A DNA stretch of 64,000 bases. Source: Nocardia salmonicida NBRC 13393. GTDB taxonomy: Bacteria > Actinomycetota > Actinomycetes > Mycobacteriales > Mycobacteriaceae. A program made the translations under genes and the position numbers. This document shows positions 34,492-43,190 of this stretch, in pieces; the first letter of the stretch is position 1; each line of letters starts with the position of its first letter. A model generated the notes under the pieces. It saw only the letters and a list, made by a program, of their open reading frames with translations. It had not been told where the DNA came from and made no database searches. The stretch is from contig NZ_BDBR01000024.1 of NCBI RefSeq assembly GCF_001613085.1, positions 1 to 64,000 on the forward strand, read 5' to 3'.

Positions 34492-35034
34492 TCAGTACCC
34501 GGCTTGACGCGGCGTGTTCTGGGCGGCCGATCCGACCGAGCTGAGCATGGTGGTGATGCACAGCCCCACCACCAGGTTCACCGCCGCGGTCGCGATCTTG
34601 GCGTCCAGATCGGCGACCAGCGTGAACGGCAGGATCACCGCGACGGCGGTGAGGAGCAGACAGATCCAGGTGAAGAACGTGAGCGGGCTCGGCATGGCGA
34701 GCAACAACACCATCAGCAGGGCCGTGGCCAGCAGCGCGGCGGCCGCGGCGGCGATGGCGTAGGAGGTGGTGGAGACGGTGCCGTACGCGCCCGCGCCTTC
34801 CGGCGAGAGGATCGCGATGCCGAGCACGCCCCGGATCAGCATGATCGCGACGACCACCAGCAGGGCGGCGACGACCGCCGTGCCGATACCGCCCGCCCAC
34901 AGCTTGCCCACATTGACCTTGGGCTCCGGCTCGCCCTGAGGATAGGGGGGCTGGCCCTGGCCGTACTGAGGCTGGCCCTGGTTCTGGGGGTACTGCGGGT
35001 CCGCTGGTCCGTAGTTGTACCGGGGATCGGTCAT
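34492..35034 (-). CDS. DUF6069 family membrane protein
   Basis: A 180-residue protein: a Pro/Gln/Tyr-rich cytoplasmic tail (about residues 5-40, with repeats of QxQPQYGQGQPPYPQ type), then four membrane helices (about 45-70, 90-112, 118-140, 148-168). The four-helix layout with LTFFTWICLLLTAVAVILPF matches DUF6069 proteins of Nocardia and relatives. Function unknown. ATG at 35034. Confidence 0.75.
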   Translation of the reverse strand: MTDPRYNYGPADPQYPQNQGQPQYGQGQPPYPQGEPEPKVNVGKLWAGGIGTAVVAALLVVVAIMLIRGVLGIAILSPEGAGAYGTVSTTSYAIAAAAAALLATALLMVLLLAMPSPLTFFTWICLLLTAVAVILPFTLVADLDAKIATAAVNLVVGLCITTMLSSVGSAAQNTPRQAGY

Positions 35035-35119
35035 AGTCCGACGGTACTAGCCGGTGCTGTCATCCGCTGGGGGAAACGGCCAGGGTGTCTAGATCTCTGT
35101 GCCCGCTAGCGTGGGATGT

Positions 35120-35809
35120 ATGACGGTGACCAGTACTCCCGCCCAGACCGCCCTCATCACCGGCGCGAGCCGCGGACTCGGTGCCGCGATCGCCCGCGAG
35201 CTCTCGCCCACCCACGACCTGCTGCTCGGTGCCCGCTCTGCCGACGCGCTGAAGCCGATTCTCACCGAGTTGCCCGATGCGACGGGCTGGCCGGTCGCGC
35301 TCACCGACTACCCCGCGGTGGCGGCGGCCGCCGAGCAGATCTCGCGGCTCGATGTCCTTGTGCACAACGCGGGGATCGCCGACCTCGGAACGGTCGCCGA
35401 GTCCTCGGTCGAGCAGTGGCGCGAGACTCTCGAGGTCAATCTGATCGCCGTTGTCGAGTTGACGCGGGTGCTGTTGCCCGCGCTGCGCGCCGCGAACGGG
35501 CATGTGGTGTTGATCAATTCGGGAGCCGGGCTGCGCGCGCATCCCGGTTGGGGTTCCTATGCGGCGAGCAAATTCGGGCTGCGCGCCTTCGCCGACGCGC
35601 TGCGCCAGGAGGAGCCCTCGCTGCGCGTGACCTCGCTGTTCCCTGGCCGCATCGACACGGATATGCAGCGCGCGATCGTCGCCGACGAGGGTCGCGAGTA
35701 CCGGGCGGAGGAATTCCTCACCGCCGAGACGGTGGCCGGTGCTGTGCGGAACGCTCTCGACACACCGCGTGACGGACATCCCACCGAGATCGTGCTGCGC
35801 CCCCGCTGA
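35120..35809 (+). CDS. Short-chain dehydrogenase/reductase
   Basis: A 229-residue SDR: ALITGASRGLGAAIARE (cofactor motif TGxxxGxG), VLVHNAGIADL, VLINSGAG (catalytic Ser), and YAASKFGLRA (catalytic Tyr and Lys). The shortened loop between the first strands is usual for the small single-domain group. Substrate unknown; it stands alone. ATG 35120 gives the family N-terminus. Confidence 0.87.
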   Translation: MTVTSTPAQTALITGASRGLGAAIARELSPTHDLLLGARSADALKPILTELPDATGWPVALTDYPAVAAAAEQISRLDVLVHNAGIADLGTVAESSVEQWRETLEVNLIAVVELTRVLLPALRAANGHVVLINSGAGLRAHPGWGSYAASKFGLRAFADALRQEEPSLRVTSLFPGRIDTDMQRAIVADEGREYRAEEFLTAETVAGAVRNALDTPRDGHPTEIVLRPR

Positions 35810-35987
35810 CCGAAATCGCGTGATTCGGTGTGGTCGCCGATGGCTGCGTCCAGGGGGTCGGCGCTGGAATTCGCGCAGAGGTATCCGCTGGTTCAGACGT
35901 TTGACGGATTCGACGGGTACCGTCCCGCTGATTTGATCGTGCCCTGGCCAGCGGCCAGGCGCACCCGGTTCGAGTAGGGGTTCGTAA

Positions 35988-36791
35988 GTGGATAGACGTC
36001 GAATGCTGGCGCTGTTGGCCGCGGGTACCGCTGTGGCGCTGACCGGTTGTGCGACCGCCGGGGGCGAGACCGTCGAGGCGGGTTCCGCCGGCGAGATCCC
36101 CACGCCGCCGCCCGCTCCGACCCCTGTCCAGCCCCTGCTCCCGCCCCCGCCGGGCGGCCCGAAGTCGATCATCCCCCCGAAGCCCATCACCGCGCTCCCT
36201 GGTCAGGGCCGTTCCATGGCGCTCACCGTCGATGACGGCGCCAGTCCCGAAGTCGTCGGCGCCTACGTGAAATGGGCGAAGGACACCGGCGCCCGCTTCA
36301 CCTTCTTCGTCACCGGCTACTACGAATCCTGGACCATCCATCGCGACGCGCTACGCCCGCTGGTGGAATCGGGTCAGATCCAACTCGGCAACCACACCTG
36401 GGACCACGCCGCTCTGACCAAGATCAGCACCACCGAGGTGGCCGACCAGCTCAGCCGCACGAAAACGTTCCTGCGCAACAACTTCGGCGTCGACGGCACG
36501 CCGTACTATCGCCCGCCGTTCGGATATCACAACGCCACCGTCGACAAGGTGGCCGCCGATCTCGGCTACACCGTCCCCACCATGTGGTACGGCTCGCTCT
36601 CCGACTCCGGCCTCATCACCGAGGAATACCTGATCGAATGCGCCCACAAGTATTTCGCCGCCCAGACCATCATCATCGGCCACGCCAATTTCCCCCCGGT
36701 CACCCACTGCTACGGCCAACTGGTCGACATCATCAGGGAACGCAACCTGGCCTTGGTCACGCTGAATGATGTTCTCCAGGTACAGGCCTGA
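35988..36791 (+). CDS. Polysaccharide deacetylase (NodB homology) lipoprotein
   Basis: A 267-residue lipoprotein: signal MDRRRMLALLAAGTAVAL with lipobox LTGC, a long Pro-rich linker (about residues 38-65), then a NodB domain with TVDDG (catalytic Asp pair), HTWDH (zinc His pair), YRPPFGYHN and a C-terminal IIIGHANFPP. All key residues are present, so it probably removes N-acetyl groups from peptidoglycan or another surface glycan. The GTG at 35988 has AGGGG upstream. Confidence 0.88.
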   Translation: MDRRRMLALLAAGTAVALTGCATAGGETVEAGSAGEIPTPPPAPTPVQPLLPPPPGGPKSIIPPKPITALPGQGRSMALTVDDGASPEVVGAYVKWAKDTGARFTFFVTGYYESWTIHRDALRPLVESGQIQLGNHTWDHAALTKISTTEVADQLSRTKTFLRNNFGVDGTPYYRPPFGYHNATVDKVAADLGYTVPTMWYGSLSDSGLITEEYLIECAHKYFAAQTIIIGHANFPPVTHCYGQLVDIIRERNLALVTLNDVLQVQA

Positions 36792-36796
36792 CGGAA

Positions 36797-36840
36797 AAGC
36801 CCCGGCGATGTGACTTTCGTCAGAGATCGTTCCGGGGCTT
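36797..36840. terminator. Bidirectional terminator between deacetylase and leuS
   Basis: AAGCCCCGG and CCGGGGCTT pair over 9 bp; the 26-base loop can fold further. It is located between convergent stops. Confidence 0.75.
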
Positions 36841-36861
36841 CACCGTAGGTGTTATCGCAGG

Positions 36862-39702
36862 TCAGGGGACGATATTGACCATCTTGCCCGGCACCACGAT
36901 GATCTTGCGCGGTGCTTGACCCTCGAGCAGGGCGATGACCTTCTCGTCGGCCAGGGCGGCAGCTTCGATCGCCGCTGAATCGGCATCGGCCGGGACCTGG
37001 ATTCGGCTGCGTACCTTCCCCTTCACCTGGATCGGGTATTCCACCGAGTCGGCGACCAGCAGCGCCGGGTCGGCGGCGGGGAAGGGTCCGTGGGCCAGGG
37101 ATGCGTTGTGGCCCAGGCGTTCCCACAGTTCCTCGGCGATGTGGGGAGCCAGCGGGGCGAGCATCAGCACCAGGGGTTCCACGGCGGCGCGGGGGGCGCC
37201 GGTGGGGTAGTTCTTGGTGAGGTGGTTGGTGAGCTCGATCAGCTTGGCGCCGGCGGTGTTGTCGCGCAACGCGGCCAGGTCCTCGTCGACACCGGCGATG
37301 GTGCGATGCACCAGGCGCAGGGTCTCGTCCGAGGGTGCGGCGTCGGTGGCCTTCACCGTGCCGGTTTCCTCGTCGACCACCAGGCGCCACACCCGCTGCA
37401 GGAAGCGGTGCGCGCCGACGACGTCCTTGGTCGCCCACGGGCGCGAGGTGTCCAGCGGACCCATCGACATCTCGTAGAAGCGGAAGGTGTCGGCGCCGTA
37501 GAGATCGCACATCTCGTCGGGCGAGATAGCGTTCTTCAGCGACTTGCCGATCTTGCCGTACTCCTGGAAGACCTCGATCTCCACGCCGTCGGCGCCGGTC
37601 CAGAAGAACTTCGCGTCACGCTCGACGATCTCGGCGGCGGGCACATACGCGCCGCGGGAGTCGGTGTAGGCGTAACCCTGCACGTAGCCCTGGTTGTACA
37701 GGCGGCGGTAGGGCTCGCTGCCCGACACATCGCCCAGGTCGAAGAGCACTTTCTGCCAGAACCGCGCGTACAGCAGGTGCAGCACCGCGTGCTCCACACC
37801 GCCCACGTACAGGTCGACGCCGCCCGGGTCGTTCGGGCCGTGCTCGGCCGTGCGCGGGCCCAGCCAGTACTTCTCGTTCTCCTCGGCGCAGAACGTCTCG
37901 GCGTTGGTCGGGTCGGCGTAGCGCAGCTGGTACCACGACGATCCGGCCCAGTTGGGCATGACATTGGTGTCGCGGCGGTACTGCTTGGGTCCGTCGCCCA
38001 GATCCAGCTCGACGTTCACCCAATCGGTGGCCTTGGCCAGCGGCGGCGACGGCTCGGAGTTCGCGTCGTCGGCGTCGAAGGTGACCGGCGCGAAGTCTTC
38101 CATCTCTGGAAGTTCCACGGGCAGCATGGATTCCGGCAGCGCGTGTGCCACACCGTCGGCGTCGTAGACGATCGGGAACGGCTCGCCCCAGTACCGCTGA
38201 CGGGCGAACAGCCAGTCGCGCAGCTTGTACTGGACGGTGCCGGTGCCATGGCCCTCGGCTTCGAGGTGACCGATCATGGTCGCCTTGGCCTCGTCGACCG
38301 GAAGTCCGTTCAGGAAGCCGGAATTCACCAGAGCGCCGTCGCCGGAGTAAGCGGCCTCACTCACGTCGCCGCCCGCGATCACCTCGACGATGGGCAGGCC
38401 CAGCGTGGTCGCGAAATCCCAGTCGCGGCCGTCGTGGCCGGGGACCGCCATGATGGCGCCGGTACCGTAGCCGCTCAGCACGTAGTCGGCGATGAAGATC
38501 GGCACCTGCGTGCCGTCGGCCGGGTTGGTGGCGTAGGAGCCGAGGAAGACGCCGCTCTTCTCCTTGTTCTCCTGACGTTCCAGATCCGACTTCGCCGCGA
38601 TCGACTTGCGGTATGCGGCAACGGCTTCCGCGGGAGTGGCGCTGTCGTTGGTCCAGCGGGCGTCAGTGTCGGCGGGCCATGCTCCGGCGGTCAGCTTGTC
38701 GACCAGCTCGTGCTCGGGGGCCAGCACCACATACGTCGCGCCGAACAGGGTGTCGGGTCGGGTGGTGAACACCTCGATGGTCTCGCCATCGGCGTCGAAC
38801 CGCACCTGTGCGCCACGCGAGCGCCCGATCCAGTTGCGCTGCATGGACTTCACGTTGTCGGGCCAGTCCAGTGTGTCCAGATCGTCGACCAAGCGATCGG
38901 AGTAGGCGGTGATGCGCATCATCCACTGCCACATGCGCTTACGGAACACGGGGAAGTTCCCGCGCTCGCTGCGCCCATCGGTGGTGACTTCTTCGTTCGA
39001 CAGCACCGTACCCAACCCCGGGCACCAGTTGACGATCGAATCCGACTGGTACACAAGGCGATACGAGTCGATCAGCGCGCCGCGTCCGGCGGTCGACATG
39101 GTGTTCCAGTCACCGTCGGGAACCGGACGCGCACCCGTGGCGAACTGCTCTTCCAGCTCCGCGATGGGGCGGGCGCGACCGGCTTCCTGGTCGTACCAGG
39201 CGTTGTAGATGCGCAGGAAGATCCACTGCGTCCACCGGTAGTACTCGGGGTCGGTGGTGGCGAACGAACGCCGCGGGTCGTGGCCCAGGCCCAACCGGTC
39301 CAGCTGACGCTGCATCGTGGCGATATTGGCCTCGGTGGTCACCCGCGGGTGCGCGCCGGTCTGCACGGCGTACTGCTCGGCGGGCAGACCGAACGCGTCG
39401 TAACCGAGCGCGTGCAGCACGTTGCGGCCGCGCATGCGGTGGTAGCGGCCGAACACATCGGTGGCGATATAGCCGAGCGGGTGACCCACGTGCAGGCCCG
39501 CGCCCGAGGGGAACGGGAACATGTCCTGGATGAACAGCTTGTCCGGCGGCGTCTCACCAGCCAGCGGGCCGACCGGGTTCGGCGCGTTGAAGGTGCCGCG
39601 CTCGGTCCAGTTCTGCTGCCAGCGGCGCTCGATCCGCCCAGCCAGCTCGGCGTTGTACCGGTGCTGAGGTACGTCAGTCTCGGTTGCACGAGTGTCCTGC
39701 AC
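36862..39702 (-). CDS. leuS: Leucyl-tRNA synthetase
   Basis: A 946-residue class I synthetase. Seen: HIGH motif HVGHPLGY near residue 71, the CP1 editing domain with VFTTRPDTLFGATYVVLAPEH split by context (Thr-rich and Asp-containing editing motifs; GYGTGAIMAVPGHDGRDWDF), YVGGVEHAVLHLLYARFW, and the KMSKS-type motif GKIGKSLKN near residue 715. The GTG at 39702 is preferred over the ATG at 39741 because an AAGG ribosome-binding site lies about 8 bases upstream and the N-terminus then fits the family. It is divergent from tnpB. Confidence 0.97.
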   Translation of the reverse strand: MQDTRATETDVPQHRYNAELAGRIERRWQQNWTERGTFNAPNPVGPLAGETPPDKLFIQDMFPFPSGAGLHVGHPLGYIATDVFGRYHRMRGRNVLHALGYDAFGLPAEQYAVQTGAHPRVTTEANIATMQRQLDRLGLGHDPRRSFATTDPEYYRWTQWIFLRIYNAWYDQEAGRARPIAELEEQFATGARPVPDGDWNTMSTAGRGALIDSYRLVYQSDSIVNWCPGLGTVLSNEEVTTDGRSERGNFPVFRKRMWQWMMRITAYSDRLVDDLDTLDWPDNVKSMQRNWIGRSRGAQVRFDADGETIEVFTTRPDTLFGATYVVLAPEHELVDKLTAGAWPADTDARWTNDSATPAEAVAAYRKSIAAKSDLERQENKEKSGVFLGSYATNPADGTQVPIFIADYVLSGYGTGAIMAVPGHDGRDWDFATTLGLPIVEVIAGGDVSEAAYSGDGALVNSGFLNGLPVDEAKATMIGHLEAEGHGTGTVQYKLRDWLFARQRYWGEPFPIVYDADGVAHALPESMLPVELPEMEDFAPVTFDADDANSEPSPPLAKATDWVNVELDLGDGPKQYRRDTNVMPNWAGSSWYQLRYADPTNAETFCAEENEKYWLGPRTAEHGPNDPGGVDLYVGGVEHAVLHLLYARFWQKVLFDLGDVSGSEPYRRLYNQGYVQGYAYTDSRGAYVPAAEIVERDAKFFWTGADGVEIEVFQEYGKIGKSLKNAISPDEMCDLYGADTFRFYEMSMGPLDTSRPWATKDVVGAHRFLQRVWRLVVDEETGTVKATDAAPSDETLRLVHRTIAGVDEDLAALRDNTAGAKLIELTNHLTKNYPTGAPRAAVEPLVLMLAPLAPHIAEELWERLGHNASLAHGPFPAADPALLVADSVEYPIQVKGKVRSRIQVPADADSAAIEAAALADEKVIALLEGQAPRKIIVVPGKMVNIVP

Positions 39703-39797
39703 GGTCCTGCCTTCTTGTTCTCGCCGATCCCCGGTAAACATCGTCTAACAGAGTATCGGAGCAGTTATTGTCGGTACTTCCTGGCAGACTCCAGCGA

Positions 39798-41216
39798 ATG
39801 GCACGGCACACGACGTTCCGATATCGCCTCGACCCAACGGTCGAACAGCGATCGGCTCTGTCGCGACATGCCGGCGCTGCGCGGTTTGCGTACAACCATT
39901 GCCTGGCCGGGGTGAAGGCAGGCATGGACAGGCGCAGTCGTGATCCGGCTGTGAAAGTGCCTTGGTCAGGGTTCGACCAGATCAACGCCTTCAATACGTT
40001 CAAACGGTCCGTGCAGGCCGGACGGACGATCGCAGTGGATACTGTCGGCACAGCCAAGGTTGTAGAAACAGGATTGGCTTGGCGAACTGCGGTTTGCCAG
40101 CAAGTGTTCGAGGAAGCTGCAGTAGACCTCGGTCGTGGACTGACCGCGTGGGCGACGGCCCACTCCGGTACCGGCAACGATAGGGTCGGTTTTCCTCGGT
40201 TCAAGAAGAAGTCCGGGAAGCGATCGTTTCGCCTGCGCAACAAGTACACCAGCAGTACTCGTCCTCCGATCCGTGTCGGTGAGGACAGCACAGCGCGGTC
40301 GGTGCGATTGCCTGGGATCGGGGTCGTCGAGGTATCCGATGACACCAGGCCGTTGCGGCGGATGCTGGCCAAGAACCGGGCGAAGATTCTGTACGCGACT
40401 GTCGTTGAGAAGGTCGGTCGGTGGTGGGTCTCACTCACTGTCGAAGCCTGCGACCGGCACGTCGCACTCAGGCATTTGGCTCGTGACCAGAATGATGCTG
40501 GTGGATGGGTTGGGGTCGATCGGGGATTGTCGGCGTTGATCGTCGCGGCTGCCGCCGATGGCATCGAGGTGGCGCGGGTCGTCGGCCGACCCGCTCGCCT
40601 TGCGATAGGGGCTCGAAAACAGCGGAAACTGGCTCGCGATGTAAATCGCCGGATCAAAGGATCACAACGCCGCCGAAAAGCTGTCGCATGCCTTGCGCAG
40701 CATCATCGCCGTGTCCGTGACGCGCGCATCCATACGCTGCATCAGGTGTCACACGATCTGGTCAAAACCCACGACCGAATTGTGTTGGAAAACTTGAACA
40801 TCGAAGGGATGCGTAGCAACCGCCACCTCGCTCGCGCCATCAGTGACGCCGGATGGGGTGAGTTCGCCCGTCAAATCCAGTACAAGCAACAGTGGTACGG
40901 CGGGCAAGTATCGATCGCCGACCGATGGTTTGCTTCCAGCAAAACCTGCTCGGGCTGCGGATCTCGTGTAGCTGCGTTGTCGCTGGCCCAGCGGGTTTTT
41001 ATCTGCGCCGATTGCGGACACAGTCTTGATCGCGATCTCAACGCCGCGGTCAATCTCGCCGCCTGGGGCGAAAGACATCACCAGGCTCGGGAGCCCGAAG
41101 CGCGAGCCCCGATTATCAATGTCCGTGGACGGGAAGGCTCTGGCCGACGCTCCGGTGTCGGCGAAACCAGCCCGGAAGAAGCGGAAACCGACACTCACGC
41201 GGGATCAGCCGCGTAG
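39798..41216 (+). CDS. tnpB: TnpB RNA-guided nuclease (IS200/IS605 group), without tnpA
   Basis: A 472-residue TnpB. N-terminal helix-turn-helix region (residues 1-110), then the split RuvC domain: Asp241 in VGVDRGLS, Glu331 in IVLENLNIEGM and Asp413 in DRDLNAAVNLA, and a zinc finger with CSGC (384/387) and CADC (403/406). All catalytic and zinc residues are present, so it should be active. It uses an omega-RNA from its 3' region. No Y1 transposase tnpA is in the neighbourhood, so it is either a non-autonomous element or domesticated. Codon choice is somewhat less GC-biased than its neighbours (for example ACA, TTG and AAT codons), consistent with transfer. Confidence 0.93.
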   Translation: MARHTTFRYRLDPTVEQRSALSRHAGAARFAYNHCLAGVKAGMDRRSRDPAVKVPWSGFDQINAFNTFKRSVQAGRTIAVDTVGTAKVVETGLAWRTAVCQQVFEEAAVDLGRGLTAWATAHSGTGNDRVGFPRFKKKSGKRSFRLRNKYTSSTRPPIRVGEDSTARSVRLPGIGVVEVSDDTRPLRRMLAKNRAKILYATVVEKVGRWWVSLTVEACDRHVALRHLARDQNDAGGWVGVDRGLSALIVAAAADGIEVARVVGRPARLAIGARKQRKLARDVNRRIKGSQRRRKAVACLAQHHRRVRDARIHTLHQVSHDLVKTHDRIVLENLNIEGMRSNRHLARAISDAGWGEFARQIQYKQQWYGGQVSIADRWFASSKTCSGCGSRVAALSLAQRVFICADCGHSLDRDLNAAVNLAAWGERHHQAREPEARAPIINVRGREGSGRRSGVGETSPEEAETDTHAGSAA

Positions 41217-41225
41217 GCCGAGGAC

Positions 41226-41273
41226 GTCCGAGAAGGACGGTGTCCGAGAATCCACACCGGTGGATTCTCGGAC
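41226..41273 (+). repeat. Hairpin pair just after tnpB (probable right end / omega-RNA 3' region or terminator)
   Basis: GTCCGAGAAGGAC folds as a small hairpin (41226-41238). GTCCGAGAATCCAC and GTGGATTCTCGGAC form a perfect 14-bp stem with a 4-base loop (41242-41273). The 9-base GTCCGAGAA is repeated at 41226 and 41242. This could be the subterminal hairpin of an IS605-type right end and part of the TnpB guide RNA, or a terminator. Confidence 0.6.
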
Positions 41274-41374
41274 ATGCTGGAACAGCGTAGAACGTCGTCG
41301 GCGGACTGTGTGGGCCGTCACCTCGTTGGGGAGGGCTCGAGCAGCCATTCTCACGGGTGCGCTAGCCTGCATGA

Positions 41375-41782
41375 ATGGTCGTCGTCGCTCTCCTGTTGTT
41401 CGCGCTGGCCGCGGTCGCCATCGCGACCGGCGTGCTCGGACTGCTCGGCAAACTGCCCCGCAACCGCTTCCTCGGTGTCACGACGGAAGCCGCGCTGCAC
41501 AGCGACGACAATTTCCGCATCGCCAACCGCATCGCCGCCCCCACCTCCGTAGGCGCGGGCGCCCTGCTGTTCGCCGGCGGTCTCGTCGTCCTCGGAGCCG
41601 GTGGTTTCGCGGGCCTCGGCGTAGCCGCGCTGGTCGCGGTGATCGCGGTCTTCACCCTCGGCGCGGGCGCCAACGCCGCGGCACGCACAGTCGAACCCCT
41701 TATGCCTCCCGCTCCGGTGGGCGGCTGCGGCTCCTCCTGCGGCGGCTGCTCCATCCGCGACACCTGCGCCCCCGCGAACTAA
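41375..41782 (+). CDS. SdpI-like membrane protein with a Cys/Gly tail
   Basis: A 135-residue protein with three membrane helices (about 2-23, 53-75, 78-100). NRFLGVTTEAALHSDDNFRIANRIA fits the SdpI/YhfL pattern (R-x-x-G-x-x-T-x-x-x-L-x-S-D-x-x-x-x-x-A-N-R), a family that includes an immunity factor to a Bacillus killing toxin. The C-terminal tail VGGCGSSCGGCSIRDTC is Cys-rich and would face one side of the membrane. It is the first of four genes with such tails. Confidence 0.78.
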   Translation: MVVVALLLFALAAVAIATGVLGLLGKLPRNRFLGVTTEAALHSDDNFRIANRIAAPTSVGAGALLFAGGLVVLGAGGFAGLGVAALVAVIAVFTLGAGANAAARTVEPLMPPAPVGGCGSSCGGCSIRDTCAPAN

Positions 41783-41844
41783 CCCCCTGGCGGCGGGTCT
41801 CGCACTCCGGTACAACAGGAGGCAGGACCTTGATCGGGGGAATC

Positions 41845-42180
41845 ATGAAGGTTGTCGGGGCGGGGCTCGTTCTTGCGTTGATCGGTGCGATCACTACCAG
41901 CTATTCGACGAGCACGGGGATCGTCGTGCTCGTGATCGCGGCGGTCGTCGTCGTGGTCGGCGGCATTCTCGCCGTTCGCGATCCCGGCGGATCACGGAAA
42001 TCGAAGCGGTGGTGGGCCGCGGGGACGTCTACGGCCGGGGTCAGCTGGTTCGGTGACGGTGGCGGGCAGCATCACGGCGGCAGCGGAAACGGCGGCAGCG
42101 GTGGACATGGCGGGGGCGGCTGTGGGGGTGGCAGCAGCAGCTGTGGAGGCGGTGGCTGTGGGGGTGGCGGCGGCGAGTGA
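41845..42180 (+). CDS. Small membrane protein with a Gly/Cys-rich tail (second of the group)
   Basis: A 111-residue protein: two membrane helices (about 3-22 and 25-45), a short basic/Trp segment (SRKSKRWWAAG), then about 45 residues of Gly, His, Ser and Cys ending CGGGGCGGGGGE, with four Cys. ATG 41845 has GGGGGA upstream. No family recognised; it resembles the Gly/Cys tails of other actinobacterial membrane proteins only in composition. Confidence 0.7.
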   Translation: MKVVGAGLVLALIGAITTSYSTSTGIVVLVIAAVVVVVGGILAVRDPGGSRKSKRWWAAGTSTAGVSWFGDGGGQHHGGSGNGGSGGHGGGGCGGGSSSCGGGGCGGGGGE

Positions 42181-42279
42181 TCGCTGACCGCGGCCTCGAC
42201 GGTGGTTGAGCCACAAGGAGATTGCAAGGACGCGCGGTTACGGTCGCCCTCTACATACCGGTCCAGGTAGGAGGGGTCC

Positions 42280-42660
42280 ATGAGTATCAGCGATGTAGTC
42301 ACCACTGTTCTCGCGCTTCTTGTCGGAATGATCGGCGTGGTGGGAATCGTGACCGTGCCGGTCATGGCCATTCTGGCGATAGTTCAGCAGGTCTCCGATC
42401 CGGCGGGGCGACCGGAAAGGCGCGCGCGGATCGCGGCGAATCAACAGGCACGGGAGCTGGCGCGGGCGCGGAATCGGCAACGGGGACACCGCTCGGGGGC
42501 GAGCAGCAGTTGGAGTTCGGCCGGTACGAGCTGGTCCAGCGGCGGAAGCAGTAGTAGCGACAGCGGCGGTAGCGGCTGGTCGGGGAGTTGCGATTCCGGG
42601 TCGAGCAGTAGCTGTGGCGGCGGTAGCAGCAGTAGTTGTGGTGGTGGCGGCGGCTGCTGA
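42280..42660 (+). CDS. Small membrane protein with a Ser/Gly/Cys-rich tail (third of the group)
   Basis: A 126-residue protein: one or two membrane helices (about 6-38), an Arg-rich charged segment (RPERRARIAANQQARELARA), then a 55-residue tail of Ser, Gly, Trp and Cys ending in C-GGG-SSSS-C-GGGGG-C. The TAGGAGGGG ribosome-binding site is strong. No family recognised. It is shorter than, but built like, its neighbours. Confidence 0.7.
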   Translation: MSISDVVTTVLALLVGMIGVVGIVTVPVMAILAIVQQVSDPAGRPERRARIAANQQARELARARNRQRGHRSGASSSWSSAGTSWSSGGSSSSDSGGSGWSGSCDSGSSSSCGGGSSSSCGGGGGC

Positions 42661-42736
42661 GTGAAAGTCATCGGGGCGGGTCAGTAAGCAATTCGGTGTC
42701 GTCGGTAGGCGGCGATGCTCATCTCGGGGAGGAACC

Positions 42737-43102
42737 ATGGTCTTTGTCTTGGCGTTCATCGTCGCGGTAGTCGGGCTGTTGCTCGGAGGCGGTACCGGAG
42801 CCGTCCTGTTGGCGACCACGGTCGTGATGGTGTTGTTCGGGCTCGTGATGCTCGGTGCCAGCCCGGAAGCCAGAAACGAACGGCAGGCTGCTGCTGTTCG
42901 CAGGGCGCGCGGTCGGGCGGTGTCGGAGCGGGGTAATAGCGGTAAAGCGCGCAGGTCGGGATGGATTGCCGGGGGTAGTGTCGGTGCCGGTTTCGCCGGA
43001 ACCGGTGATGGTGGCAGTGGTGACGGTGGCAGTGGGGGAAACTGCGGTGGCGGGAGTGGTTGTGGTGGCGGGGGCGGTTGTGGTGGCGGTGGTGGGTGTT
43101 GA
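42737..43102 (+). CDS. Small membrane protein with a Gly/Cys-rich tail (fourth of the group)
   Basis: A 121-residue protein: two membrane helices (about 2-24 and 26-42), an Arg-rich segment (RNERQAAAVRRARGRAVSER), then a Gly-rich tail with five Cys ending in repeated GGGGGC units. GGGGAGGA precedes the ATG. The order (helices, Arg-rich cytoplasmic segment, Gly/Cys tail) matches the previous protein, so the two are paralogues. Confidence 0.7.
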   Translation: MVFVLAFIVAVVGLLLGGGTGAVLLATTVVMVLFGLVMLGASPEARNERQAAAVRRARGRAVSERGNSGKARRSGWIAGGSVGAGFAGTGDGGSGDGGSGGNCGGGSGCGGGGGCGGGGGC

Positions 43103-43190
43103 GCCGCGAATGACCGGGACCTGGTGGAGGGTCCGGGTCCCGGTCGTGCTGACCCGGTGCGCACCGGGTCGGGTTCCGTTGTCGAACTGA

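Noticed and set aside
37090..39915. A 941-codon open frame on the plus strand opposite leuS
   Set aside because: It is antisense to an unambiguous leucyl-tRNA synthetase; high GC at third positions suppresses stops on the opposite strand. The translation has no recognisable motif.
39798..41216. IS200/IS605 transposase tnpA accompanying tnpB
   Set aside because: No Y1 transposase frame exists within several kilobases on either strand, so a complete element was not called.
42280..43102. Gly/Cys tails as bacteriocin core peptides
   Set aside because: The tails follow membrane helices rather than leader peptides, and no maturation enzyme gene lies next to them.
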